Assembly: GCA_023105745.1 (NCBI GenBank)
Contig: JALGQZ010000002.1
Span: 82,291,785 to 82,355,784 of the forward strand
Reading direction: 5' to 3'
Length of the DNA stretch: 64,000 nucleotides
Source: Austropuccinia psidii
Taxonomy: Eukaryota > Basidiomycota > Pucciniomycetes > Pucciniales > Sphaerophragmiaceae
In this document: positions 36,725 to 49,080 of the stretch, piece by piece
Numbering within the stretch: the stretch's first letter is position 1
Layout of the letters: each line of letters begins with the position of its first letter
The notes under the pieces: model-generated
Database searches by the model: none
What the model was told of the DNA's origin: nothing
Seen by the model: the letters and a program-made list of their open reading frames with translations, nothing else
Position numbers and translations under genes: made by a program

Positions 36725-38549
36725 TGTGAGCCTTAGAGGTAATTTCATATACCGAAAAGACCACAAATACAAAATTAACATATTGATATAAATAAAATAA
36801 ATTTATTTATATTATCAAAATAAAAATAAAAATATAAATATAAAATTATATTCAAAATGAAAAGATTAATTACAATTTAAAAATAAAATTACATTAAATT
36901 TTGGAATTATAAAATTACATTTATACTTGAAAAAATTAAGTTAAAATGAAATTTCAACAAAATTGTAAAAAAATAAATAAATTTGGAAAAAAGTTAAATA
37001 AAAATTATTATAAATTTTTATCCAATAAATAAACATATAAAAATTATTTCACCATTGGATTCCTCATAAAAAATCAGGTGGGGTCACCTCTGACTGAAGT
37101 TCTTGTAACTCAACTCTAAATAAGCTTAAATTGAGTTTTTAGTATTTTCAATACCAAAGTTGAAAATCCTCAAAACTTTAATTTAATTCACACCACAAGT
37201 GGTTTTAAACATCAATTTTTGTGTTAAAATTGAGGTGTTGTGTTTAGTTTAGAAGTTATGAGGAATTGAAGTATTTTCAAATGAATTCAATTGAAAGGTC
37301 AAAATGTGTGCGTGTATTACATAAGTGAACTTTGATTTACATATGAGGTATCAATTATTGCTGTATTTTAATGTACAATTCAATTGAATTACATATGTAA
37401 GTTAGAAGTATAATACATGAAGAGGAAATAAAGGAAAAAATAAATTGGAAAGATTAAATTTGGGGGGGAAAAGGAACTCCAGCTCTAAGGGGGAGCTAGG
37501 CCCCCAAAATCCTTGCTGACAGGTGTGGGATGTCAAAATTCACGCAAACGCTCATCAATTTTGGCCTGGAATTGAGTTACAGGGTCTGTGGACTCAATTG
37601 ATGATGAGGTTTTGATACCAACTGGGGTAGTTTTAGCTGTTGCCAAGAGGGTAAAACTACCCTTAAGATAAAACCATAATAGCAAAAACAGTTTTAACTG
37701 GTTTTTACGTCTCTTACACACATTCTGACGTGTTTTGAAGACTCTAGACTAGGTATTGCTATAGTAATGGCTGATTTAAGGGTCTAAAATGGCTCAAAAT
37801 GGCTTAAACCAGCCCTTTGTGGTCTAAATCAGGGTTCAATGATGCCATAATTGGCTTTTTGTTGTCAGACTGTTTTTCAAGACTGACAAGAGTAAATTTT
37901 ACTTTTGGAGTAAGAGAATTGATGGCTATAAAAGAATGTCTTCTTTGCCCCACTTTTCTCTTCATGTTAGAATCTTTTCCTTTTATAATTAGTTTAAACA
38001 TTGTTAAACCAATCAATAAGAGATTCCAACCACCTTTATTAAATCATTTTAAACCTTTTAACCACGTGAAAAAATCATTATAATCATTGTTTGTAACTCT
38101 TATAATCATTTCTACCCCTGAACCACCCCAAAAGTGAATTAAATCATCTTTCATCATTGTAAACTTTGTCACTTTGTTTCCAAATTCACTCTGGTCACTT
38201 TTGGGCGTGTTTTCTCTTCAATGATCTTTTTAAAGACTTTTTTCTTTAATTAATTTCTTGCAGTTCTTTGCTCAATTAATTCCAATTGAAATTGCTCTTG
38301 AAGAAATTTCTTTTGTAGCCTTAAATATCTCTTGTAGAGTATTTTTGGATAAATTTTTATTGTTGGTAAAACAATAAATCTTTATAGTATTATTGTTTTA
38401 TACTAATAAATTTATAAACAATAAATTTGGCGTGTTTTCTCTTGAAAATAATATCTCTTACTATTTTTAATTGATTCTTACCTTATACACATTTTGAGGA
38501 CAGGAAAAGTACCTGATTTTTAATCAAAGTTTCATATCCACACCTTACA
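36725..38549 (+). repeat. 5' LTR of complete Ty3 chromovirus
   Basis: It begins TGTGAGCCTTAGAGG and ends CACACCTTACA, the TG...CA pattern of LTRs. It aligns along its whole length with the 3' LTR at 44968-46770 with scattered substitutions and small indels. At about 1.8 kb it is long for a fungal Ty3 element. The visible divergence between the LTRs means the insertion is not very recent. Confidence 0.92.
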
Positions 38550-38551
38550 TT

Positions 38552-38568
38552 TGGGGGCCCAGCCCTGA
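38552..38568 (+). promoter_or_regulatory. Possible primer-binding site
   Basis: TGGGGGCCCAGCCCTGA lies two or three bases after the 5' LTR. It begins with TGG, as expected for pairing with a tRNA 3' CCA end. I cannot say which tRNA would match. Confidence 0.4.
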
Positions 38569-38785
38569 TATTTTACCTGTGAAATATTTTTTTTACTCTT
38601 TTTAAATCTTTTTTCTTATATTGAAAATTTTGAAAACATATAAAAAAAACTTATAAACCAAAAAATCCATAAAAAATAATTTTCTTTCATATTATAAGTG
38701 AGGCTTATATTTTTATTTCTTTTTTGAAATATCCTTTTTTTTACTTAATTAATTGGTTTTTTCATTAATTTGAGTGTCTGACAAC

Positions 38786-39685
38786 ATGGTAAGACAAGAA
38801 AACATTGAAACAGCCTCAACAGTCACCAGCATTATTCCTGCCAGTACTATTAATTCAAACCATAATAGTACTGTTATTGTGACTCAAAATAACCATCCTG
38901 AACCAATATCCTCTGAATTGATTAGCTTGTACATATGTAATACCCTTCAGAAAGCTAAGAATTTGGCCAATAGTAAGTTTTTTGACGTAAAAATACTATT
39001 TTAAGCCTTTTTGACCATAATTATGCCTCAACCAGGTCAGGAGCCAGCTATAACCCCTCAAGCCGCTCCCAGAAAGGTAATAGACCTGATTATGGCAGAG
39101 GCCAATCAGGTACAGAAGGAAAACGGTCAGTTGATGACTTCCAAACAACTAAAATGGGTTATTCTGAAGCTGATAATACCATTTTACCTTCAAAAAGAGC
39201 TGACACCGCCACAACAAGCCTCTGTGGACATATACAAAGCCAGCCACAATGCATACAACAATGCACTCCAGTTCAAGGAGTACCAAATCCTTTCAGACCT
39301 GTGGAAGAATTGCATGAATTCTTACCTGACAGTGAGAAAGCTCCTGGGCCATCCCAACACTTGCAAATTGCTCAATGGATGGCATCCATTGATGGAGAAG
39401 AAAAACATGATGCTTTTGACACTAGAATGGAGGAAAAACAACCCTCCACCACCCAAACCAGTGCCAAAAACAGCCCCAGTGGCCAGCACCAGAAATTCCA
39501 ACGTGAAAAAGTAGCCACAAACTCCAAACAAGGGCAAAGGGAAGGCACCAGCCCCAAAACCTTACAGCCAGGGCTACAGAATCCCAAAGATTCAGCAGGA
39601 TGCCATGGAAAATGTATTTCAGATGGCCAGAACCATGATGGAATTACAGAAGAAGGAGGAAGCCAGATTAATATTCCAGAAATGA
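38786..39685 (+). pseudogene. Upstream ORF of the Ty3 element, one internal stop
   Basis: An ATG at 38786 opens a reading frame to 38972, where GTAAGT could be a donor. A possible acceptor at 39034-39035 joins it in frame to an ORF running to a TGA at 39683-39685. A TAG at 39512-39514 interrupts it. The product is Gln- and Lys-rich, with a proline-lysine stretch (PPPPKPVPKTAP) and a helical C-terminal end (MENVFQMARTMMELQKKEEA). No zinc knuckle or protease motif is visible. It may be an accessory or gag-like protein encoded before the main gag-pol. The function is unknown. Confidence 0.55.
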
Positions 39686-39857
39686 TTTCTGATATATTTG
39701 ATTCCATCCCAGAATTGTATGATGCTATAAATGACGTGAAAAAACATCTTTCTGATAAAAATGAAACCATTTTTAGCAACATTAAAACAAACAACCTGAG
39801 TCTGTGCCAAATTAATGAAACACTTATGCGTTTTGAAAATTTTTAAGAACAATTAAA

Positions 39858-42800
39858 ATGTCCAATAATGATAATTCTTCTGACAATAAAATGAATGAAC
39901 AATCTGCCATTATTAAAGAATTAACAAATAAGTATGCTAAATTCAATATTGATTACATAATTGAAACAAGAATTAAACAAGCCATAAATATTATCAAAAC
40001 AGATAAAAAAAAAGTCCTTGATGACATTTCAAATTCATTTACTGAAGTAAAGACATATACCATTCCCTTGAAAAAGTGTTTTGATGCTTCACAAGAAGAA
40101 GTATCAAAATTAGCAATGAAATTGAATCAAATCACTGCTGATAATACAAGACAGACAGAGTTATGGAAAGAACTGAACCATAAGGAAGACATGTATAAAA
40201 TTGAAGTAATAAATTTAATGCAAAGCTTCCAACATGAATACAGAAATTTCCAAAGGTGTAGCAACATTAAAATGAATGACATTGAACAAATACTGAACAC
40301 CTTACCAAGAATGTCTACACCTCTGAATCAAAATCAGGGCACAAGAATTCCAAATCCACAAGTATTGGATCCCGATAATTCACAATTAAAAAATGAATTA
40401 TCCACTCCTTTTCATAACTTGGAACCATCAGTGGGCCAAGCACTCTTGAAAGAAGTTCCAAAACTTAAAGAATGGTCTCACTTCAGTGGTGAAGGAGAGT
40501 ATGACCATATGGAATTCATTAGAGGTATTGACATGATCAAAGAGGATTTTGAATTACCAGACAGATTGGTAATAGCCAGGTTTAATACCTTGTTTACCAG
40601 ATCAGCTCACAGATGGTACATTAAAATATGACAAGCACATGGACACCAGAGTTGGACTTGGTGGAAAACCCAAATCATCAACAAATTGGCAAATGATGCT
40701 TGGAGGTTTAAAGTTGAAACAGCCTTTGAATCTGCCAAATTTAATGCTGATAAAGACAAAGCTTTACCATGATTTTTCCAACAAAAAGACAGATTAACAG
40801 CATTATATCCTGAAATGTCAGAATTTATGATCCATAGAAAAATTCTGAGACAATGTGGAGGTGACTTAGAGCATGCTATCAAAAGCAGAACTACTGAAAA
40901 ATCTTCAGCAGAGGATATTATCAATATACTAGAAGAAGTAACCACCAGAACCAAAATTGGTTCTAGTAGGGTGAATCTCAAAACAAGGTTTAATACACCT
41001 TGGAAAGATTCTGTGGACAAAAACCCCAACGAAAATTCTATTAATATTAAGTATAAATCTGCAGATACAGTCAGAAAATGCCATATTTGCCAAAGCACCA
41101 CCCATTAGGCCAATAAATGTCCAAAAAGGGGGAAAATCAATGAAATTGACATTGAAAAGGAACAAGATGTTGAAAAAGAAGACACAATTGTAGACAATTC
41201 AGATGATAAGTCATCCATATTTTCTGAATCTTCAAAAGATATAGAAAATATCAATGCCACTTTTGACATCATGGAATCTTACTCCCACTTGCCACAATTG
41301 AGCATTGGTCAACTTGATTTATCAAAAATTCAAGATGCACAACTTATGAAAACAAAACCAAACAGAGGGAAAGGTTATACATCTGGCAACTCCTGTATAA
41401 CAGAAGTGGTGATTGACAACAAGCCCACCAAACCTTTGCTTGACCCAGGAGCCATCCGCTCTTGTGTTGGAAAATCTTTTCTTAAGACTTGTGTACCAAA
41501 TTTTGAAGACCAATTGTTGCCAATTGATGGTATAAAATTCAAGAGTGCAAGTAACCCAATTAAAGCATTAGGAATTTTTGAGACCAATGTCATATTCCCA
41601 CACATAAATGGGAATTTAAGAATCACAGTTGAATTTGTTGTTATGGAAAATTGCTCTAGTACCCATTTTATATTGGGAAATGACTATTTAATCATGTATG
41701 GGATAGATTTACATAATAACAAAGACAGATACTTTACTATTGGAGACAATAAGCGCCAAAAATTTGCCTTTCTACCATTTAAAATACAAATTACAGTAAA
41801 CAAAGTATCACCAGTCAACTTAGAGTTAGAGAAATTCAAGTCTGAACAGTTAAATCAGGCTGAAATAAGCCTTCATCTGACTGATAAACAATAAAATGAA
41901 CTTTCTTCCCTTTTGTATGACCACAGAGGAGCATTTGCTTCAGACAAAGAATCTCTAGGAGCAATTATTGGTCATGAAGTTGACATCATTCTTAACATTG
42001 AGAGACCTTATCCACCACTCTTAAGAAGACCTGCTTATCCAGCAAGTCCAAAATTAAGAAAAGCTCTAGAAATTCATATCAAAGAACTTCTGGACCTTGG
42101 TGTAATAAGAAAAGTAGGCCACAATGAAGAAGTAGAAATAACTACACCAGTCATAGTGGCATGGCATAATAGAAAATCCAGAATGCCTGGGGAATTAAGA
42201 GCTCTGAACACTTACACTGTTCCAGACAGATACCCAATACCAAAAATCCAAATTGCCCTTACTCATATATCTCAAGCAGTTTATATAACCACTATGGATG
42301 CCCTTAAAGGATTCAATCAAAATGTGGTGACACCAAGAGCAAGAAAATACTTGAGAATTATTGCTCATTTTGGAGTGTATGAATAATTGAGGATGCCCTT
42401 TGGTATCAAAAATGCACCTTCACACTTCCAAAGAATGATGAATGAAATCTTCCCTGAAGAACTCTCAGAGGGATTGTTAATAATTTACATTGATGACATT
42501 ATTGTCTGTTCCAAGACTTGGGAAGAGCACATGTACAGATTGTCCAGAGTTTTGACAAAAATTCAATCAGTCAACATGAAAATCTCCTTGAATAAATGCC
42601 ATTTTGGATTCAAAGAACTTAAGGCACTAAGACATGTTGTATTTGGTTTATCCCTGGGAATTGACAAAAACAAAGTTGCAGCAGTATTGCTAAAACTCAT
42701 GCCTCAGAACAAGAAGGAAATTCAGTCATTCTTAGGTTTTGCAGGATATTACAGGCAACACATTAAATATTTTGCATCCATAGCAAGACCACTTTATAAA

Positions 42801-44945
42801 TTGTGTGACAAAGACACAGTATTTGAAATGACTGTTGACAGATTCAAAGCTTTTGACTCTCTAAGAGAAGCATTGACCACTGCTCCACTCTTACTGATGC
42901 CAGACTTTAAATTGCCTTTCAAACTGTATATTGATTCATCAGGGGATGGACAAGGTGCTGCACTTCACGAAGTTCAGATCATTAATGATAAACCTCTAGA
43001 AGGACCCATATGTTTCATATCCAGGAAAATCAAACCAACTGAAGCCAGATATGGAGCAAGTCAGATGGAATGTCTATGCCTTGTCTGGGCCTTGGAGAAA
43101 TTGAACTACTTCTTAGAGGGATGTGTTTTTGAGGTGATAACAGATTGTACAGCTGTCAAATCACTTTTAAACATGAAAACACCCAACAGACATATGCTCA
43201 GATGGCAAATAGCCATACAAGAATACAGAGGCAATATGACTATTGTTCATAAGGATGGGAATATTCACAAGAATGCAGATTGACTAAGCAGATGGCCATT
43301 ACCAAATAATATTGATAATCCTGCTTATGTGCCAGAAGAAGCTTCACCACAAATTCCAATAGAAGGAATAAGTGTTACAAACTTGAACACCACCTTCTTT
43401 GAAGAAGTCAGAAGTAGTTACACTCAAGATAAGAATTGTAGCATCTTATGCCAACTATTTAACAAAGACTGTGAAGAAAACTCTCTAATACATGCCTTGG
43501 ATGAAGTATGGAGAAAATCTTATGATGAAGGAAGATTTCACCTACTGGATGGTATAATTTACCACATAACCAAGCACACATGTGTCATGACAGTTGTAGA
43601 CAGGTCATTAATGAATCTTGTACTGAAAGAAGGCCATGATAGTCCCTTTTCAGGGCATCTTTCTGAAGACAGAACAAGAGAGAAAGTAAAGACCTGCATA
43701 TGGTGGCCAATGTGGCAGAAAGATGTTGCAGAGTATTGCAAAACCTGTGACAGATGCCAAAAGGCAAATAAATCCACTGGCAAGAGACTTGGAAATATGA
43801 TAAAAATCCAGGAACCAAACAGACCTTGGGAAATTGTCCATATGGATTGGGTAACTGGCCTACCACCAGGAGGTGACAGAAGCTATAATGCTTGCCTAGT
43901 AATTGTGGACAGATTCAGTAAAACTCCAATCTTTTTACCATGTCACAAAGATGATACAGCCATGGATACAGCTCTTCAGATATGGAATAGAGTAGTGTCA
44001 TGGACTGGGATATTTACAAATATCATTAGTGATAGGGATCCCAAATTCACTTCAGCACTATGGACAAATCTTCACCAATTATTTGGCACTAAACTGTCTT
44101 TCTCTACAGCCTACCACCCACAAACTGATGGCCTGGCTGAAAGGATGATCCAAACCTTAGAGGACATGGTGAGAAGATTTTGTGCATATGGCCTTGAATT
44201 CAAAGATTGTGATGGATTTTCCCATGATTGGTATACTCTGTTGACAGCACTGGAATTAGCATATAAAACATCAAGCCATGCCAGTACCAATCAGACTCCT
44301 GCTATTCTAGAAAAAAGATGGAACCCCAAGTTACCCCAAGATTCCTTGAGGAAAGACTTAATTGAAATACATCCCACAGCTGCTAGCTTCAAAGGAATGC
44401 TAGACAAAGCTAGAAAGCATGCAGTAAGGTGCATGGAGGACTCTTTTGCATATGCTAAAGACAAATGGGATAGATCACATGCAACTCCAGATTTCAAAGT
44501 GGGGGACCTAGTTCTTGTATCCACCACTAACTTCAATAACATCAAAGGATGTAAAAAGTTGAAAGACTCCTTTGCAGGACCTTTTGTGATTAAGGCCCTC
44601 CATGGAGAAAATGCTGTTGAAGTAGAGTTATCTGAAGAACTTAGCAATAAGCATCCTACATTTCCAGTGAGCTTGAGAAAGCCATATAAATCTAGTGATG
44701 CTGAGAAATTTCCCTTGAGGAATAAGATTCCCCAAGTTATACCTTGTATTGAGACATCTGGTACTAAGAAAATTACCAAAGTTCTTAAAGAAAGGAAATT
44801 AAGGACCAAGAAAGTAAGGGAATACCTTGTTAGGTACAGTGACCCAGCTTGTGAAGATGAATGGTTAGAAGAAAAAGATATACCAGAAGCTACCAAACTC
44901 CTCAGAAGATTCAGACACACTAGAAATACCAATATTACAAAGTAA
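39858..44945 (+). pseudogene. Ty3 Gag-Pol polyprotein with chromodomain, six stops
   Basis: All parts lie in one reading frame. Gag spans about 39858-41110 (KLKEWSHFSGEGEYDHMEFI; WYIKI; CCHC knuckle CHICQSTTH...C near 41078-41120). Protease is near 41430 (LLDPGAIRS in place of the usual D-S/T-G). Reverse transcriptase is 41950-42700 ([19 protein letters not shown]; catalytic YIDD near 42493). RNase H is about 42900-43280 ([14 protein letters not shown]). Integrase is 43590-44420, with an HHCC zinc site (CKTCDRCQ) and catalytic Asp in MDWVTGLPPGG, Asp in SDRDPKFTS, Glu in GLAERMIQ. The chromodomain is at 44770-44930 (YLVRYSDPACEDEWLEEKDI). Interruptions are TGA 40629, TGA 40770, TAG 41106, TAA 41892, TAA 42384 and TGA 43281 (first base given). 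No frameshift was found. Confidence 0.93.
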
Positions 44946-44954
44946 TATTCTTTT

Positions 44955-44967
44955 TAGGGGGAGGGAA
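44955..44967 (+). promoter_or_regulatory. Polypurine tract of the Ty3 element
   Basis: AGGGGGAGGGAA lies immediately before the 3' LTR start TGTGAGCC and directly after the gag-pol stop region. It is the expected plus-strand primer site. Confidence 0.8.
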
Positions 44968-46770
44968 TGTGAGCCTTAGAGGTAATTTCATATACCCAAA
45001 AGACCACAAATACAAAATTAACATATTAATATAAATAAAATAAATTTATTTATATTATTAAAATAAAAATCAAAATATAAATATAAAATTATATTCAAAA
45101 TGAAAAGATTAATTACAATTTAAAAATGAAATTACATTAAATTTTGGAATTATAAAATTACATTTATACTTGAAAAAATTAAGTAAAAATGAAATTTTAA
45201 CAAAATTGTAAAAAAATGAATAAATTTGGAAAAAAGTGAAAATAAAAATTATTATAAATTTTTATCCAATAAATAAACATATAAAAATTATTTCACCATT
45301 GGATTCCTCATAAAAAATCAGGTGGGGTTACCTCCGAGTGAAATTCTTGTAACTCAACTCTAAATAAGCTTAAATTAAGTTTTTAGTATTTTCAATACAA
45401 AAGTTGAAAATACTCAAGACTTTAATTTAATTCACACCACATGTGGTGTTAACCATCAATTTTTGTGTTAAAATTGAGGTGTTGTGTTTAGTTTAGAAGC
45501 TATGAGGAATTGAAGTATTTTCAATTGAATTCAATTGAAATGTCAAAATGTGCACGTGTATTACATAAGTGAACTTTGATTTACAAATGAGGTATCAATT
45601 ATTACTGTATTGTACTGTACAATTCAATTGAATTACATATGTAAATTAGAAGTATAATACATGATGAGGAATTAAAGGAAAAATAAATTGGAAAGATTAA
45701 ATTTGGGGGGAAAAGGAACTCCAGATCTAAGGGGGAGCTAGACCTCCAAAATCCTTGCTGACAGGCGTGGGATGTCAAAATTCATGCAAATGCTCATCAA
45801 TTTTGGCCTGGAATTGAGTTACAGGGTCTGTGGACGCAATTGATGATGAGGTTTTGATACCAACTGGGGTAGTTTAAGCTGTTGCCAAGAGGGTAAAACT
45901 ACCCTTAAGATAAAACCATCATAGTAAAAACAGTTTTAACTGGTTTCTATGTCTATTACACACATTCTGACGTGTTTTGAAGACTCAAGACCAGGTATTG
46001 CTATATTAATGGCTGATTTAAGGGTCTAAAATGGGTAAAAATGGCTTAAACCAACCCTTTTTGGTCTAAATCAGGGTTCAATGATGCCATAATTCGCTTT
46101 TTTGTTGTCAGACTGTTTTTCAAGACTGACAAGAGTAAATTTTACTTTTGGAGTAAGATAATTGATGGCTATAAAAGAATGTCTTCTTTGCCCCACTTTT
46201 CTCTTCATGTTAGAATCTTTTCCTTTTATAATTAGTTTAAACATTGTTAAACCAATCAATAAGAGATTTCAACCACCTTTATTAAATCATTTTAAACCTT
46301 TTAACCACATGAAAAAATCATTATAATCATTTTTACCCCTGAATCACCCCAAAAGTGAATCAAAGCATCTTTCATCACTGTAAACTTTGTCACTTTGTTT
46401 CCAAATTCACTCTGGTCACTTTTGGGCGTGTTTTCTCTTTAATATTCTTTTTAAAGACTTTTATCTTTAACTAATTGCTTGCAGTTCTTTTCTCAATTAA
46501 TTCCAATTGAAATTGCTCTTGAAGAAATTTCTTTCGTAGCCTTAAATATCTCTTGTAGAGTATTTTTGTATAAATGTTTATTGTTGGTAAAACAATAAAT
46601 CTTTATAATATTATTGTTTTATACTAATAAAGCTATAAACAATAAATTTGGCGTGTTTTCTCCTAAAAATAATATTTCTTACTATTTTCAATTGATTTTT
46701 ACCTTATACACATTTTGAGGACAGGAAAAGTACTTGATTTTGAATCAAAGTTTCATATCCACACCTTACA
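44968..46770 (+). repeat. 3' LTR of complete Ty3 chromovirus
   Basis: It begins TGTGAGCCTTAGAGG and ends ACACCTTACA, matching the 5' LTR at 36725-38549. It is followed by the GTAAA target duplication at 46771-46775. Confidence 0.92.
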
Positions 46771-46775
46771 GTAAA
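46771..46775. repeat. Target-site duplication of the Ty3 element (right)
   Basis: GTAAA, identical to 36720-36724. Confidence 0.9.
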
Positions 46776-46933
46776 TACCTCCCTTCTAGAGTCCATCAGG
46801 CTTCTAGTAGATGTGTACTGATTTTATCCACTGGAAATGATCAGTATTTTAAGGCTTAGTGATGATGACGTCATGATCAAACCATCTTATCTTATTATTA
46901 CACCATTATTTAGAGTTATCACTATAACTCTAA

Positions 46934-47656
46934 GTTTGATGATATGATAGGCTTTGAAAATAGCTAAACTTTGTGTAATTCCTTAGTATGAATAGTAATA
47001 GAATAGTATTTACCAGCTTCATTACTCATATAACTGTTAAACATAAAATAAGATTACAGTGAGTGATCGTACATGATCAATTTTGAGCTTGTACTTTGAT
47101 CATTAAGGAATTTTAGCTTATACATTGTACAGCTGTTCTGAGAGTGAATTCTGATAGCTTAGCATGTTCTTATTAAGCTCTCAAGAGAATCCTATTACAT
47201 CATCAAAACTCTATTTTTGATGATTTTCTTGTATCTCATCTTTTCTGTTGAAATTCAATATTTTAAACTTCAAACCTTTATTTCAAGGGGTTATACCTTG
47301 AATATTATGATAAAAAATACATTTTCCTTCACATATAAACTAATATAATCTAAATATCTTCTTTTTTCAAGTTTGGACCACTTTCACAACAAAGTGGTCA
47401 ACAGCTCTAGTGATTTTGCTCAATAAATCCTTACAGTATATAACCTTGTTTATGACTTGTCAAATAAAGTTCTTGTCTGTGCTCTTACAGTAGCCACGTG
47501 GTGACTTTATTTTTGTCTTAACTCTCTATCATGCATATTTCAACAGATATTAGATAAAAACCATGAATATATGCATTGACCAAAAAAGTGCATATATTCA
47601 GCTTAATTCCTTAAGTATTGGTTTAGAGAATTGTCATAAAATTCTTTTATGTGTAG
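46934..47656. repeat. Dispersed LTR-like repeat, copy 2
   Basis: It matches 372-1095 in the same orientation and ends at the same ATGTGTAG. Right after it, at 47657, composition changes sharply from AT-rich to GC-rich CGTCA-containing sequence, so 47656 is an element boundary or breakpoint. The Ty3 element is inserted just upstream in the same older repeat. Confidence 0.7.
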
Positions 47657-47840
47657 TCACCAGGGCGAATCTTGCGTCAATCGTCGGCAATTGACTTCAC
47701 GTCGCACCGCTGTCAGTATAAAATCTTGCTTCAGTCGCGTTAGTGTCACTTTATAGTCACTGGATTTAGTGGGTCACGTCACGTCAGCGTCAAGACAACG
47801 TCAATCGTCACATGTGTCACATGCGAATGTCACTCAAAGC
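47657..47840. promoter_or_regulatory. Cluster of GTCA/CGTCA words
   Basis: Within about 170 bp there are at least a dozen GTCA or TGAC words, many as CGTCA (for example GGGTCACGTCACGTCAGCGTCA near 47770). CGTCA/TGACG is the half-site of fungal bZIP (ATF/CREB-type) factors. The block starts exactly where the AT-rich repeat ends. It could be the terminal region of the element carrying B3 and TET2, or a control region. Confidence 0.4.
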
Positions 47841-48035
47841 CCAAACCCATTTCAACACTATTCACAATGTTCGGGTAATTTCACCTCATTGGCTTCCGCA
47901 TCCACACCTAATCCGCCCCGATGCTTTGCATGCTTACGAGCCCGCACCGCCCTCCAGATGAGACTCCAACACTGCCCCCCATCTCCGTCCTCACCACTCC
48001 TTACGCTTTCACACCCCCGCCCGTACCATCTTTAT

Positions 48036-48536
48036 GCTCACGTGGTGCACTCCCGACATGCTCCCGACATCACTTATCCTTACGCTCGCTCAAGTGCCCT
48101 CCCGATATGCTCCCGACACTGCTTACGATCATTACGCTCGCGGAGTGCACTCCCGACATGCTCCCAACATCACTTATCCTTACGCTCGCTCAAGTGCCCT
48201 CCCGACATGCTCCCGACACTGCTTATCCTTACGCTTGTGTAGTGCCCTCCCGACATGCTCCCGACACTGCTTATCCTTACGCTTGTGTAGTGCCCTCCCG
48301 ACACTGCTTACCATCCTTACGCTCGGAGTGCACTCCCGACATGCTCCCGACACCACTTATCCTTACGCTTGTGTAGTGCCCTCCCGATACCACTTATCCT
48401 TACGCTTGTGTAGTGCCCTCCCAACACCACTTATCCTTACGCTTGTGTGGTGCCCTCCCGACATGCTCCCAAAACCACCTATCCTTACGCTCGCGGAGTG
48501 CCTCTCAACATGCTCCCAACACGACTTATCCTTATG
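48036..48536. repeat. Minisatellite 1 (unit about 48 bp, TCCTTACGCTYG core)
   Basis: About ten imperfect units combine ATCCTTACGCTTGTGTAGTG or ATCCTTACGCTCGCTCAAGTG with CCCTCCCGACATGCTCCCGACACTGCTT. Some units lack the ATGCTCCCGAC segment, giving shorter periods. All three plus frames stay open across much of it, so the open frames here are a by-product of the repeat. The ATCCTTACGC core is shared with the minisatellite at 53355-53830 on the other side of B3 and TET2. Confidence 0.9.
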
Positions 48537-48559
48537 CTTCCGTACTACATCCATAGTGT

Positions 48560-49080
48560 ACGGTGGCTTGTTGGCATACAAAATGAAGGCAATCACCGAA
48601 ATATGCTGAGTGGCCTTCTCTGCCAACAGGACCTAAGGGGAAATTGGTCAGTATATTCACAATGTTGTGGTTAGGGTTTAAATCATGAGACTCACAAATT
48701 AAAACCTAATAAGTGGACTATTTAAGACAAGAATTGTGTCTCCTGTTTCCCCAACAAAACCATTTTATTTCATATCATTCAAATGGAACACTTTGCTTAG
48801 TCCTTACCTCATGAGCGTTGAATAGTTCAAAAGTTGACTTTAGTAGGTTTCTCACTAGTCAACTTTATTCAATGTCTCACAGGGAAGTGATTTCATTTGC
48901 ATGATATGAAATAATTTTCAAAACATCGCCTCCTTCAATTTCCCGACAAATCACATTTTGCAAATGCCATTATTTTACTTGCACCTTTTTTCTTGAATTT
49001 GGATCTTTTATCCAAAAATTTTCAAACAAGTTATCAATCACCTCGTCACCATCTATTTGCTTAATAAACTACCTCCGCTA
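48560..49080. other. Intergenic region upstream of B3
   Basis: No gene seen. It starts with a half copy of the palindromic motif (TGTACGGTGGC near 48558) and then becomes AT-rich. It presumably contains the B3 promoter. Confidence 0.4.

Larger units (their letters stand above)
36725..46770 (+). mobile_element. Complete Ty3/gypsy chromovirus, 10.0 kb, nested insertion
   Basis: Two LTRs, a 5-bp target duplication, a spliced upstream ORF, a single-frame gag-pol with a C-terminal chromodomain, and a polypurine tract all lie in one orientation. It inserted into an older repeat (the copy of the 372-1095 family lies immediately to the right). It carries stop codons in gag-pol and cannot move by itself. 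Confidence 0.93.

Noticed and set aside
39372..39794. A 140-codon minus-strand open frame inside the Ty3 element.
   Set aside because: It is antisense to the spliced upstream ORF of the element and has no family features.
44291..44932. A 213-codon minus-strand open frame.
   Set aside because: It is an antisense shadow of the integrase C-terminus and chromodomain.
36725..46770. Repeat-induced point mutation (RIP) as the cause of the Ty3 stops.
   Set aside because: Two stops fit G-to-A changes, but others look like GGA to TGA, TAT to TAA and AAA to TAA. The spectrum is mixed.
47769..48609. Overlapping open frames of 150-190 codons in three plus frames.
   Set aside because: They lie in minisatellite 1; a stop-free unit keeps several frames open. 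The translations are only repeats.
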